From Paraburkholderia sp. BCC1885 (GTDB lineage: Bacteria > Pseudomonadota > Gammaproteobacteria > Burkholderiales > Burkholderiaceae), in assembly GCF_900996235.1 (NCBI RefSeq), contig NZ_CAAJGM010000133.1, positions 62,001-126,000 of the forward strand: a DNA stretch of 64,000 nucleotides, given 5' to 3'. The position numbers and the translations under genes are program-made. Positions 24,664 to 33,703 of the stretch are shown piece after piece; within the stretch, counting starts at the first letter, position 1; the number at the start of each line of letters is the position of its first letter. The notes beneath the pieces were generated by a model. That model did not search any database. It worked only from the letters and a program-made list of their open reading frames with translations, and was not told the DNA's origin.

Positions 24664-27600
24664 ATGCATCTGCTGCGCACCACGCCGGGCGGTTTCGTCG
24701 ACGATACCCAGGGCGTCATCCGCATCGATCAGCGGCCCGCCGAGATCGTGGTGCTCAGTTCGGCCGACACGACGCTGTCGTTGCTCGCGAGTGTCGTGCC
24801 GCGTCTTGGAGCCGGTTTTCCGAGCGTGCGCCTTGCGAATGTCACTTACCTGCGGCAACCGGCTTCGGTGGATTTCTACGTCGAGGACGTGCTGCAGCAT
24901 GCGCGCGTCGTGGTGGTGGATCATCTGGGCGGCGAGGCGTATTGGCCTTACGGCATCGAGCAGGTGGTGGCGCTGGCCGCACGCAAGCAGCAACTGCTGG
25001 CCATGTTCTCCGGCGACTTGCAGGAAGATCCGAACCTGCTCGCGCGCAGCACGGCCGATGCCGCGCTTTGCCATCAGTTGTGGCGTTATCTGCGTGAAGG
25101 CGGTGCGCAAAATGCCGAGGCTTTTTTGCGTTGCATCGCTTACCGCTCGTTGGATTGGGGACGCGAGCCCGCCGCGCCGCGCGTGTTGCCGGCGGCGACG
25201 CTTTATCATCCGGAGCACGAGACGCCGACTATCGCGGACTGGCAGGCGCGCTGGCATCGCGACGCGCCGGTGGTGGCGATCCTGTTTTACAAGGCGCATC
25301 TGCAGGCCGCCAATACGGCCGTGTTTGATGCGCTGATCGAAGCGCTGGAAGCACAGGGCCTGAATCCCTTGCCGATTGCGCTGACCTCGCTCAAAGACGC
25401 CATGAGCCGCCAGGTCCTGCAACAGCTGTGCGCGCAACATGACGTCGCCCTGGTGCTGAACACGACGGCGTTCGCAGCGAGTGCGATCGACGACCCCGAG
25501 CCGCTTGCGCTCGCCGGCGACGCCCCGGTGCTACAGGTGATCCTGAGCGGCGGCAATCGCGCGGACTGGCTGAAGGACAATCAAGGCCTCAATTCGCGCG
25601 ATATCGCCATGCATATCGCGCTGCCCGAGGTGGACGGCCGCATCATCACGCGCGCGATCAGCTTCAAGGGACTGGCGTACCGTTGTCCGCACACCGAAGT
25701 GGACGTGGTGCGGTATCAGCCCGATCACGAGCGGGTCGGCTTTCTCGCGGAACTGAGCCGCCGCTGGTGCCGCCTGCGCACCCTTGCCAACGCGGACAAA
25801 AAAGTCGCCCTGATCCTTGCCAACTATCCGATGAGCGAAGGGCGCATCGGTAATGGCGTGGGGCTCGATACGCCGGCGTCGGTGGTGGGGATTCTTGAAA
25901 TGCTGGCGGCCGAAGGCTATCGCCTGGCCGAGCTACCCGCGGATGGCGACGCCTTGCTGCGCAAGCTGACCGAGGGCGTGACCAACGATCCGGTGGTGCG
26001 CGATCTGCGACCCGCCTTGCAGAGCTTCGCGCTCGACGATTACCTCGCGCATTTCGCACACCTGCCCGCAGAAGCCAGAGATGCCCTGAATGCACGCTGG
26101 GGTCCCCCCGAACAGGACCCGACCTTAAGGCGCGGCCGCTTCATGATTTCGGGCTGGCGCTGCGGCCACGTGTTTGTCGGCATCCAGCCGTCGCGTTCGC
26201 GCGAGCAGGGCGATTACGCCAGCTATCACGATGCGGATCTGGTGCCGCCGCATGCCTATCTGGCGTTCTATTTCTGGCTGCGGGATTCGTTCGGAATCGA
26301 TGCGGTGCTGCACGTCGGCAAGCATGGCAACCTCGAATGGCTGCCCGGCAAGAGCGTCGCATTGAGCAATGCGTGCTGGCCCGATCTGATCCTCGGGCCG
26401 CTGCCGCATCTGTACCCGTTCATCGTCAACGATCCGGGCGAGGGCAGCCAGGCGAAGCGGCGCGCCCAGGCCGTGATCATCGATCATCTGATGCCGCCAC
26501 TCACCCGGGCCGAAAGCTATGGACCGTTGCAGGATCTCGAACGCCAGGTTGATGAGTATTACGAAGCATTGATGGTCGACCCGCGCCGCTCGAAGCTGCT
26601 GCGGCGCACTATTCTTGCGACCATCGTCGAACATCGTCTGCATGACGAATTAAGTCTACAAGAGCCGGACGGGCAGGATGCCGAAGACGCGCTGCTCACC
26701 CGCGTGGATGCCTGGCTGTGCGAACTGAAGGAAGCGCAGATCCGCGACGGCTTGCATACCTTTGGCCGCTCTCCCGAGGGCATGCAGCGACGCGATACCT
26801 TGCTGGCGCTGGGACGCTTTCCGGTGGGCGATGGACGCGGCGCCAAGGCGGGACTGGTCGATGCCCTGGCGCGCGATCTAAAGCTGGATCACCTGTTCGA
26901 TCCGCTGTCGGCAGATTGGGCGGCGGTGTGGGACGGTCCACGACCGGCAGTGTTGCAACAGATCAGCGCCGCCCCCTGGCGGCATAACGGCGACACGCGC
27001 GAGCGGCTGGAATTACTCGCCGCCGAGATGCTGGGCGCGATATGCGAGCGTGATGGCAATCCCCACGTCACACTCCCCCTTCAAGGCGCATTGCCGCAAA
27101 CCGAACTCGTGCTCGAACGCCTGCGCACTGACATCCTGCCGCGTCTCGATGCCTGCGGTGCGGAAGAAATGCGCCACCTCAGACGTGGACTGGAAGGCCG
27201 TTTCGTGCCGGCAGGTCCAAGCGGCTCGCCTTCGCGCGGACGGCCCGACGTGCTGCCCACCGGCCGCAATTTCTATTCGGTCGACACGCGCGCCGTTCCC
27301 ACTCAGGCTGCCTGGTCGCTCGGACTGAAGTCGGCGCAACATCTGCTTGAGCGTCATCTGCAGGAGCATGGCGATTATCCACGCGCAATCGGCCTGTCCG
27401 TGTGGGGTACCGCGACCATGCGCACCGGGGGCGACGACATCGCCCAGGCGATGGCCTTGCTCGGAGTACGGCCCAGGTGGGCGCCCGGCAGCCATCGCGT
27501 GACCGACTTCGAGATCATGCCCATGGAGGTCTTTGACCGGCCGCGTATCGACGTCACCTTGCGCGTCTCCGGTTTCTTCCGCGACGCCTTCGCCAACGTG

Positions 27601-28470
27601 ATGCACCTGTTCGATGCTGCCGTGCAAGCGGTCGCCGAACTCGACGAACCCGAGGACATCAATCCGATTCGCGCGCGTGTGCTGCGCGAACGCGACGCCC
27701 TCGTCGCGCGCGGCATGGACGCCGCCGAGGCGCGCCGGCGCGCCGGCTGGCGCGTCTTCAGCGCGAGGCCAGGCGCGTATGGCGCGGGCTTGCAGGAGAT
27801 CATCGACACCCAGCAATGGCAGACCGACGCCGATCTGGCGAATGCCTACCAGGCATGGGGCGGTTACGCTTACACGCAGAAAAGTGGCGGCGAAGCAGCG
27901 CATCAGGCATTCGGCACGCGTCTCGCGGCCATGGACGTGGTGCTACAAAACCAGGACAACCGCGAGCACGACGTGCTCGATTCGAACGACTACTACCAGT
28001 TCCAGGGCGGCATGGTCGCCGCCGTGCGGCATCTGGCCGGCAATCAGCCGCACGTGTATCACGCGGACCATAGCAATCCAGATGCGCCACGTGTACGCAC
28101 GCTGCGCGAGGAAATCGCCAGCGTCATCCACTCGCGCGTCGTCAACCCGAAGTGGCTCGACGGCGTGAAGCGTCACGGCTACAAAGGCGCGGCGGAAATC
28201 GCGGCGACCGTCGATTATCTCTACGGCTACGATGCGACGGCGCGCGTGATTGCCGATCATCAATATGCTTTGGTAACCGAAGCATATCTGAACGACGCCA
28301 ATACCCGCGAATTCATGCAGCAACACAATCCGCACGCACTTCATTCGGTGTGCGAACGGCTTCTCGAAGCGATGCGGCGCGGCTTGTGGCAGGCGCCGGG
28401 CGACTATCGTGCGCAAGTAGAACAGCATCTGCTCGCGAGCGAGCAATTCATCGAAGGAACCCGACCATGA
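24664..28470 (+). CDS. cobN: cobaltochelatase subunit CobN
   Basis: CobN is the large (1268-residue here) porphyrin-binding subunit of the ATP-dependent aerobic cobaltochelatase, which inserts cobalt into hydrogenobyrinic acid a,c-diamide. Length, sequence character and the H-subunit landmarks fit the CobN/BchH family: VLHVGKHGNLEWLPGKSVALSN, FIVNDPGEGSQAKRRAQAVI, and VWGTATMRTGGDDIAQAMALLG. It lies between cobW and the chlI/chlD locus and overlaps the latter by four bases (ATGA), strong evidence that the ChlI/ChlD-type AAA+ proteins are its motor. Control is through the upstream riboswitch. Confidence 0.97.
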   Translation: MHLLRTTPGGFVDDTQGVIRIDQRPAEIVVLSSADTTLSLLASVVPRLGAGFPSVRLANVTYLRQPASVDFYVEDVLQHARVVVVDHLGGEAYWPYGIEQVVALAARKQQLLAMFSGDLQEDPNLLARSTADAALCHQLWRYLREGGAQNAEAFLRCIAYRSLDWGREPAAPRVLPAATLYHPEHETPTIADWQARWHRDAPVVAILFYKAHLQAANTAVFDALIEALEAQGLNPLPIALTSLKDAMSRQVLQQLCAQHDVALVLNTTAFAASAIDDPEPLALAGDAPVLQVILSGGNRADWLKDNQGLNSRDIAMHIALPEVDGRIITRAISFKGLAYRCPHTEVDVVRYQPDHERVGFLAELSRRWCRLRTLANADKKVALILANYPMSEGRIGNGVGLDTPASVVGILEMLAAEGYRLAELPADGDALLRKLTEGVTNDPVVRDLRPALQSFALDDYLAHFAHLPAEARDALNARWGPPEQDPTLRRGRFMISGWRCGHVFVGIQPSRSREQGDYASYHDADLVPPHAYLAFYFWLRDSFGIDAVLHVGKHGNLEWLPGKSVALSNACWPDLILGPLPHLYPFIVNDPGEGSQAKRRAQAVIIDHLMPPLTRAESYGPLQDLERQVDEYYEALMVDPRRSKLLRRTILATIVEHRLHDELSLQEPDGQDAEDALLTRVDAWLCELKEAQIRDGLHTFGRSPEGMQRRDTLLALGRFPVGDGRGAKAGLVDALARDLKLDHLFDPLSADWAAVWDGPRPAVLQQISAAPWRHNGDTRERLELLAAEMLGAICERDGNPHVTLPLQGALPQTELVLERLRTDILPRLDACGAEEMRHLRRGLEGRFVPAGPSGSPSRGRPDVLPTGRNFYSVDTRAVPTQAAWSLGLKSAQHLLERHLQEHGDYPRAIGLSVWGTATMRTGGDDIAQAMALLGVRPRWAPGSHRVTDFEIMPMEVFDRPRIDVTLRVSGFFRDAFANVMHLFDAAVQAVAELDEPEDINPIRARVLRERDALVARGMDAAEARRRAGWRVFSARPGAYGAGLQEIIDTQQWQTDADLANAYQAWGGYAYTQKSGGEAAHQAFGTRLAAMDVVLQNQDNREHDVLDSNDYYQFQGGMVAAVRHLAGNQPHVYHADHSNPDAPRVRTLREEIASVIHSRVVNPKWLDGVKRHGYKGAAEIAATVDYLYGYDATARVIADHQYALVTEAYLNDANTREFMQQHNPHALHSVCERLLEAMRRGLWQAPGDYRAQVEQHLLASEQFIEGTRP

Positions 28471-29531
28471 ATGCAGCGAGCGAACCGCGCGATCCGTCCA
28501 CCAGAGCCGCCTTTCCATTCACCGCGCTGGTCGGGCAAGCGCCGCTGCAACAGGCCCTGCTGCTGGCCGCGATCGATCCGGGTCTCGGCGGCGTGCTGGT
28601 GAGCGGTCCGCGCGGCACCGCCAAATCGACCGCCGCGCGCGCGCTCGCCGAACTGCTGCCCGAAGGGCAACTGATCACCTTGCCGCTCGGCGCGAGCGAG
28701 GACCGGCTGATCGGCACGCTCGATATCGAAAGCGCGCTGCGTGACGGCGCCGTGCGCTTTTCGCCGGGCTTGCTGGCGAAGGCACATCGTGGCGTGCTGT
28801 ATGTCGACGAGGTCAACCTGTTGCCCGACGCGCTGGTCGATGCCTTGCTCGATGCGGCCGCGAGCGGCGTGAACACCGTCGAGCGCGACGGCATTTCGCA
28901 TAGCCATGAGGCAAGTTTCGTGCTGATCGGCACGATGAATCCCGAGGAAGGCGAGTTGCGGCCGCAATTGATCGACCGCTTCGGCCTGATGGTCGAACTG
29001 GAAAACTGTTTCGATCCGGCGGTGCGGCAGCAGATCGTCAAGGCGAGACTCAGCTTCGATCTCGATCCACCGGCGTTTCGCGCCGCTTACGCACCGCAGC
29101 AGGCGGCACAGGTGCAGCGGATTCGCGCCGCGCGGGCCGCGCTGCCGGGACTCGGTTTCGATGACGCCGTGCATGCGCATGTCAGCGCGCTGTGCATTGC
29201 GGCTGCTGTCGACGGCCTGCGCGCCGATCTGGTGATGTTGCGCGCCGCGCGCGCGCTGGCCGCGCTCGAACAGGCCGCCAAGGTGACCACCGGGCATGTC
29301 GATCAGGTATCCGAAGCAGTTTTGTATCATAGGCGGCATATCGGCAATGCACCTTCACAGCAGCAGCGCTCGCCCGAGCGCGGCGAAGAAGGCGCTGCGT
29401 CGTCGAACGAGGCTGATGCAGCAAATGCCGCCGCCACAAACCAGGAAAGCGAGTGGGGCTACCTGCCGCCCGAGCCAACCGGTATCACTGCCGTCAAAGG
29501 CGTGATCCCGCTCACCGCAAAAAAACGCTGA
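28467..29531 (+). CDS. chlI: ChlI-like AAA+ subunit of cobaltochelatase (short product of the chlD locus)
   Basis: A 354-residue AAA+ ATPase of the magnesium/cobalt-chelatase I-subunit type. Walker A is GPRGTAKST (47-55), Walker B is in GVLYVDEVNLLPD (about 109-121), and the sensor/arginine region is GTMNPEEGELRPQLIDRFGL. The lid domain is followed by a Gln/Glu/Ala-rich linker (about 300-335) of the kind that joins AAA+ and VWA domains in ChlD. It overlaps the cobN stop (ATGA). Its stop codon comes immediately after the slippery run gcA AAA AAA at 29519-29525. Normal termination gives the ChlI-like subunit; a -1 shift would continue into the VWA frame and give a ChlD-like product of about 578 residues. 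Confidence 0.93.
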   Translation: MNAASEPRDPSTRAAFPFTALVGQAPLQQALLLAAIDPGLGGVLVSGPRGTAKSTAARALAELLPEGQLITLPLGASEDRLIGTLDIESALRDGAVRFSPGLLAKAHRGVLYVDEVNLLPDALVDALLDAAASGVNTVERDGISHSHEASFVLIGTMNPEEGELRPQLIDRFGLMVELENCFDPAVRQQIVKARLSFDLDPPAFRAAYAPQQAAQVQRIRAARAALPGLGFDDAVHAHVSALCIAAAVDGLRADLVMLRAARALAALEQAAKVTTGHVDQVSEAVLYHRRHIGNAPSQQQRSPERGEEGAASSNEADAANAAATNQESEWGYLPPEPTGITAVKGVIPLTAKKR

Positions 29532-30202
29532 GCCATCGGGACGGTGCCGCCGCTGGCTTACGCAGCGGTTTTCGATGGCGCAAAGGCGCGCAGGGGACAT
29601 GGGCTCACGATCAGGCGCAGGGGCCGAGCCGGCGCATCGCCTGGCCGCAGACTCTCGCCGCGAAGCGCGAGGCGCATCTGCAAGCAAAACATCTGCGCTT
29701 CGTGCCGACCGCGCCGCGCGGCGGCGTGCTGCATTGCTTCCTGCTAGATTGCTCCGGGTCTATGTTGACGGCGCAGCAGCTGGCGCTTGCCAAAGGGCTG
29801 CTGGTTGCGCTGCTCGATCACGCGGGCAAGGCGCGTGCCGATGCGGCGCTGGTGTGCTTTGGCGGCACAGGAGCACAGGTGCGTTTCGGTCCTGCGGTGC
29901 CGCGCTGGTGGAACGAACGTTGGCTGCAGCCGGTTGGCGGCGGTGGCGGCACGCCATTCGCCGCAGGCGTGCGCGAGGCCACGCAATTGCTGGAGCGCGC
30001 CGCACGCCGCAAGCCTCTGCAACAACGCTGGCTTTGGATACTGACCGACGGCCGCAGCGGCGACATGCCCGCGCGGCCGGCCGATGTCGATCAGGTGGTG
30101 TTCGTGGATTTCGAGCAGGGCGCGATCCGGCTAGAACGCTGCGAACAGCTTGCGAAGGCCTGGGGCGCGACGTATGTCACGCCGGAAGAATTGATCGATT
30201 GA
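29453..30202 (+). CDS. chlD: VWA (ChlD-type) domain in the -1 frame of chlI, probably reached by frameshifting
   Basis: This frame encodes a von Willebrand A domain like the C-terminal part of ChlD. The MIDAS motif is in LHCFLLDCSGSMLTAQQLA, the second metal-site threonine in GGGGGTPFAAGV, and the third acidic motif in ILTDGRSGDMP. The preceding PSRRIAWPQTLAAKREAHL is the usual ChlD run-in. No ATG occurs before the domain. The only classical start is a GTG at 29453 (AGGAAA upstream), which lies 79 bases inside chlI and would add an unlikely arginine-rich leader. The frame is exactly -1 to chlI and joins it at the A7 run just before the chlI stop, so the domain is probably made as the C-terminus of a chlI-chlD fusion. 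A real indel or sequencing error in the A-run is the alternative. Confidence 0.8.
   Translation: MGLPAARANRYHCRQRRDPAHRKKTLSHRDGAAAGLRSGFRWRKGAQGTWAHDQAQGPSRRIAWPQTLAAKREAHLQAKHLRFVPTAPRGGVLHCFLLDCSGSMLTAQQLALAKGLLVALLDHAGKARADAALVCFGGTGAQVRFGPAVPRWWNERWLQPVGGGGGTPFAAGVREATQLLERAARRKPLQQRWLWILTDGRSGDMPARPADVDQVVFVDFEQGAIRLERCEQLAKAWGATYVTPEELID
29519..29579 (+). promoter_or_regulatory. programmed -1 ribosomal frameshift site (slippery heptamer plus hairpin)
   Basis: In the chlI frame the heptamer reads A AAA AAA (29519-29525), a perfect X XXY YYZ site, followed by CGC and the TGA stop (29529-29531). Six bases after the heptamer starts a hairpin: GCCATCG (29532-29538) pairs perfectly with CGATGGC (29573-29579). 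Inside it CCGCTG (29550-29555) pairs with CAGCGG (29563-29568) around a 7-nt loop. Slippery run, spacer, stimulatory structure and a downstream ORF in exactly the -1 frame are all present. An internal Shine-Dalgarno-like AAAGG lies 18 nt upstream, further than the optimum. Confidence 0.75.
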
Positions 30203-30240
30203 GCGGCGCGCGTTTCAACTCGTACTCGGGCGTGCCGCTC
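30201..30240. terminator. hairpin between the chlD frame and ycgR
   Basis: GAGCGGCGCG (30201-30210) pairs with CGTGCCGCTC (30231-30240), ten base pairs with one G-U. It overlaps the chlD stop codon and lies between convergent genes. TTGTCT follows on the plus strand. A bidirectional terminator is likely. Confidence 0.45.
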
Positions 30241-30259
30241 TTGTCTCGAGCAAATCGTT

Positions 30260-31189
30260 CTACTTGCCGCCGTTGGTCCAATACAGCACGTCGTCCTGCC
30301 GGTCGAAGACGAACACTTTCATTGCCATCTGCTGGGCCGTGTCGAGCCGGTCGAACTCGATCCCATGCACAGCGGGCTCGCCGGGCAAGCCTTTTTGCAC
30401 GTTGCGGATCACGGCGCTGGTTTCGACGAGCGTGTCGAGGTCTTTGGACTTGAGACGGAACGCGACGCGCAGACGGTCGCCCACCTGGCCAAGCACCCAC
30501 GAAGCGGTGAGGGACATGCCGAGCGCGCTCACGCCTTTCGCGAGACCCAGCCCTTCATACGACTCGCCGGTCTCGCCGATGCCGTAACGCACGGCGAGCC
30601 GCGCGCGCACCCGGATCGATTTGCGCTCGCGCAGACGACGGATCACGCCCGGTTTCGACAGAACGACATAGTCGAAGGGCAACTGACAGACCGCCTCGAC
30701 CGTGCAGACGAAGCGGAACACCGCGTGACTGGCGATTGCAACGATCTCCACGTTCTCGCCGACCCCAAGCTGCAAGGGCTTGCCCTCGAACAGCGGCGGC
30801 GTGGTGAAGAGCGTCTCATTGGGCGCGAAGCCAATGATGCGGCACGGATGCATGGGCGCGGCACTGCCGATCTGCTGACGCACACCCACCAGCGCCCCGA
30901 TCGTCAGGTGCATCTCTTTGACGGAGAGCGGCTCCGACGGGTCGGGCTTGGCGGCCGCGCCGGCAGCGGCCGAGCCGGGCAGATCGGGTGCGCCACCGCG
31001 ATGCGGACGGAAGTTGTCGAACAGAAACTTGCGTTCCTCGACGCCCGCCAGAATCGCGCCGGCATCGAACAGCAAGGTTCCGTCGCTATCGACGACAGGC
31101 CAGTCGAGCGGCGTGCCGACCGGTACGGTATCGAGGGTAAGCGCGGCCGGCGCTGCCCCGACGGGTGATTCCACGATATCTTCGTTCAT
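30260..31189 (-). CDS. YcgR-like flagellar brake protein with PilZ domain
   Basis: A 309-residue protein with an N-terminal YcgR-type domain and a C-terminal PilZ domain, the c-di-GMP receptor that slows flagellar rotation in enterobacteria. The PilZ RxxxR motif is present in RLRERKSIRVRARL. The second motif, normally (D/N)xSxxG, reads GVSALG in AKGVSALGMSL, so its first position is Gly and ligand binding may be altered. The ATG at 31189 has a well-spaced sigma-28-type promoter about 40 bp upstream (31227-31253), linking it to flagellar class 3 expression. It sits as an unrelated insert between two cobalamin blocks. Confidence 0.85.
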   Translation of the reverse strand: MNEDIVESPVGAAPAALTLDTVPVGTPLDWPVVDSDGTLLFDAGAILAGVEERKFLFDNFRPHRGGAPDLPGSAAAGAAAKPDPSEPLSVKEMHLTIGALVGVRQQIGSAAPMHPCRIIGFAPNETLFTTPPLFEGKPLQLGVGENVEIVAIASHAVFRFVCTVEAVCQLPFDYVVLSKPGVIRRLRERKSIRVRARLAVRYGIGETGESYEGLGLAKGVSALGMSLTASWVLGQVGDRLRVAFRLKSKDLDTLVETSAVIRNVQKGLPGEPAVHGIEFDRLDTAQQMAMKVFVFDRQDDVLYWTNGGK

Positions 31190-31226
31190 TGGTTTTAGTA
31201 GCGAAGGAATGAGCGGATAGCTGTTA

Positions 31227-31253
31227 TTAACGACTTGGTGAGGGAAAAATTTA
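31227..31253 (-). promoter_or_regulatory. sigma-28 (FliA) type promoter of the ycgR-like gene
   Basis: Minus strand TAAATTTT (31246-31253), exactly 11 bp, then GTCGTTAA (31227-31234). The known FliA consensus is TAAAGTTT-N11-GCCGATAA, so 7/8 and 6/8 positions match with exact spacing. It lies about 38 bp before the ATG of a flagellar-brake gene. Confidence 0.6.
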
Positions 31254-31412
31254 ATGCCTTATTGGCCTGCGCCGATATGGCGGATCAATTGTTTTTATAA
31301 AAATCGCCGTTTGCGAAGCGCCGATAACCCGACCGCTTCAGCCTGAATCTGGTATCCGCCTTAATCATAAAACCCACTGTGAGCGTCATTCGACGGCGCC
31401 GCCGCGCAAAAC

Positions 31413-32297
31413 TCAACTGGCAAGCTGCTCGCGCATCCACTCATAAAACGCCAGAATCTCGGGCTCGCGCGGATGATGCTCGCGCCAGCTGACAAAATAT
31501 TCGAGCGAGGCCGGCACGCACACCGTGCCGATCTGCACCAGCGCGCCTTGTTCGATTGCATCGCGCACCAGCAGGCGCCGCGCCGTCACGGCGCCCTGGC
31601 CGGCGATGGCGGCCTGCAGCAAGGAGTCCGGATTGTCGAAGATCGGGCCGAAAGTGGGCTCGTGCAGGGGCAGGCCGGCCGCTTCGAGCCAGTCGCGCCA
31701 GGAGCGATGGGCGAAGCGCAGCATCGGCAGTTTGCGGGTGTCGGCCACCCGGAAGTTCGGAATCCGCGCCAGCAGCGCCGGGCTGACCACCGCAATCAGT
31801 TGATCGTCGATCAGCTTGTGGGACACGAAACCCGGCTCATTGACCGGCTTGTGCCAGATGCCGAGATCCGCGGTGTAAGGGTCGGGCGGCACGATCTGGG
31901 CGTGCACCCGCAGCATCAGTTCGATATGCGGGTATTGGGTCGCAAAGCCGTTCAGCCGGCGGATCAGCCAGTTGCCGGCGAGGTCCGACATCGCGCTCAC
32001 CTCCAGACGCACCGTGCCGGCCCGGTCGCCCGCCCGCGCCTCGGTGAGGGCGTCCTCGATCTCCGCGAGGCCGACCCGCACGCGCTCGGCCAGACGCGCG
32101 CCGACGCTGGTGGGGATCATGCGCGCGCCCACCCGGCGAAATAGCGGCGTGCCTAGCGCGTCTTCGAGATTGCGCAGGTGATGGCTGATCGCGCTGTGCG
32201 TCAGGTTCAGTTCGTCGGCGGCGCGCGTGAAACTGCGATGCCGGCAGGCGGCTTCGAGGGCGCGCAGCGCCTGCAGGGGAGGGAGCGGTTTGAACAT
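31413..32297 (-). CDS. LysR-family regulator, GcvA-like
   Basis: A 294-residue LysR-type regulator. The N-terminal helix-turn-helix (PPLQALRALEAACRHRSFTRAADELNLTHSAISHHLRNLEDALGTPLFRR pattern, about residues 5-65) is of the GcvA/AmpR subgroup, and the C-terminal effector-binding domain fills the rest. The divergent MFS transporter starts about 100 bp away, the standard layout for a LysR regulator controlling its neighbour. The inducing ligand is unknown. Start: ATG at 32297; the reading frame does not extend sensibly further. Confidence 0.92.
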   Translation of the reverse strand: MFKPLPPLQALRALEAACRHRSFTRAADELNLTHSAISHHLRNLEDALGTPLFRRVGARMIPTSVGARLAERVRVGLAEIEDALTEARAGDRAGTVRLEVSAMSDLAGNWLIRRLNGFATQYPHIELMLRVHAQIVPPDPYTADLGIWHKPVNEPGFVSHKLIDDQLIAVVSPALLARIPNFRVADTRKLPMLRFAHRSWRDWLEAAGLPLHEPTFGPIFDNPDSLLQAAIAGQGAVTARRLLVRDAIEQGALVQIGTVCVPASLEYFVSWREHHPREPEILAFYEWMREQLAS

Positions 32298-32400
32298 GAT
32301 GTCAAATTCTACTCACAATAGTGGCAAAAACGTTTCGTTGGCTTTCAGTTTCGTCGCCAGGGACAATGAATGCCCGATTCGTGTGCTCAGGTTTCCCACT

Positions 32401-33648
32401 ATGTCGAAAGGATTGCGTGTATTCGTCCTGTTTGCCTGCGGGTATTTCATTTCATATGTCTTTCGCGGCATCAATATCGAATTCGCGCCGTTTATGGCGC
32501 GTGACATCGGTTTGTCGGCGGCGGATCTCGGTGTCCTGACGAGTCTTTATTTTCTCGGTTTTGCGGGCGCGCAATTGCCAGCCGGGGTGCTGCTCGATCA
32601 TTTCGGCGCGCGCCGGGTCGCCGCTCTCCTGTTGCTGGTCGCGGCCGCCGGCGCCGCCGTATTCGGCATGGCGCACAACCTTGCAACCCTGATGCTGGGG
32701 CGGCTTCTGATCGGCATTGGCGTGTCGGTGTGTCTCGGCGGGGCGTTCAAGGCACTGGCGCAGTGGTTTCCGGTTCAGCGTTTGCCGCTGCTCAACGGCC
32801 TGGTGATGGCCGTGGGCGGCTTCGGCGGCGTCGTGGTGGGCTCGCCGCTGAACTGGCTGTTGAGTTTTACGGACTGGCGTGTGGTCTGTTTCGGCCTGAC
32901 GGCGGCGAGTGTCGCGACCTCGGCGGCGATCTGGTTCGGTGCGCCCGATGCGGCGAACACGCACCGGCAAGCGGGACTCGTCGAGCAATTGCGCGGCGTC
33001 GGCCACATACTGCGCAGCGCCACGTTCTGGAAAATCGCGTCGCTGTCCGGCATGGCGCAAGGGGTCTTCTACGGCATGCAATCGCTGTGGATGGCGCCGT
33101 ATATGCGTGACGTGATCGGCCTCTCCGCGCATGCCACGGCGTCGCTGGTGTCCGTAGTGGCGCTCGCGATGATGGCGGGCTGCGTGGGGTTCGGTGCGAT
33201 CGCGCGCCGTCTGGAGCGCTATGGCATCAGTTTGTCGGTGTTTTCGGGTGTGGGCATGCTGCTGTTCATCGGCGTTCAGGGCGCCATCATGGCCCGCGTG
33301 CCGGTGCCCGCCGCATGGTTGTGGGCGGCATATGGCGTCTTCGGCGGCTCGGGCATTCTCAGCTATGCCGTGCTGGCCGAATACTTCCCGAGTCATCTGA
33401 TCGGCCGCGTCAACACCACGCTGACGCTGGTGATGTTCGTGTTGATCTTTTTGTGCCAGACGGGCGTCGGCGCGTTGCTGAGCCTGTATCCGGCACGGAT
33501 GGCGGCAGATGGGGCGCATTATCCCGCCGCGGCGCATTTGACCGCATGGGCGGTACTTGGGGTCTTGCAGATTCTCGGCGCGCTCTGGTATTTCTGGCCG
33601 CGGGGACGCGCGGCGAGGGCGGTTGTGCGGGGAGCGCAGGCCGGTTGA
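32401..33648 (+). CDS. MFS transporter
   Basis: A 415-residue major facilitator superfamily protein with twelve predicted helices. The helix 1 region reads VFVLFACGYFISYVFRGINIEF, the helix 2-3 loop has the MFS-like GVLLDHFGARRVAALL motif (D-x-x-G-x-R-R), and a large central loop lies around residue 190. The family is close to uncharacterised proteobacterial members and the substrate cannot be told. It is divergent from the LysR regulator, its probable controller. The ATG at 32401 gives a helix directly at the N-terminus; an in-frame ATG at 32296 would overlap the regulator start. Confidence 0.88.
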   Translation: MSKGLRVFVLFACGYFISYVFRGINIEFAPFMARDIGLSAADLGVLTSLYFLGFAGAQLPAGVLLDHFGARRVAALLLLVAAAGAAVFGMAHNLATLMLGRLLIGIGVSVCLGGAFKALAQWFPVQRLPLLNGLVMAVGGFGGVVVGSPLNWLLSFTDWRVVCFGLTAASVATSAAIWFGAPDAANTHRQAGLVEQLRGVGHILRSATFWKIASLSGMAQGVFYGMQSLWMAPYMRDVIGLSAHATASLVSVVALAMMAGCVGFGAIARRLERYGISLSVFSGVGMLLFIGVQGAIMARVPVPAAWLWAAYGVFGGSGILSYAVLAEYFPSHLIGRVNTTLTLVMFVLIFLCQTGVGALLSLYPARMAADGAHYPAAAHLTAWAVLGVLQILGALWYFWPRGRAARAVVRGAQAG

Positions 33649-33703
33649 ATTACGGTGGATCGAGGCGGCCGAATCGCCTCGCCTGCGTGGTTCTGTGCCG
33701 GCC

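Noticed and set aside
29544..29747. Separate small protein starting at the GTG at 29544
   Set aside because: The frame has no domain, ends quickly and overlaps the VWA reading frame, which is clearly the coding one.
31290..31340. FliA -10-like GCCGATAA on the plus strand near 31327
   Set aside because: The nearest TAAA block is three bases too far upstream and no plus-strand gene follows.
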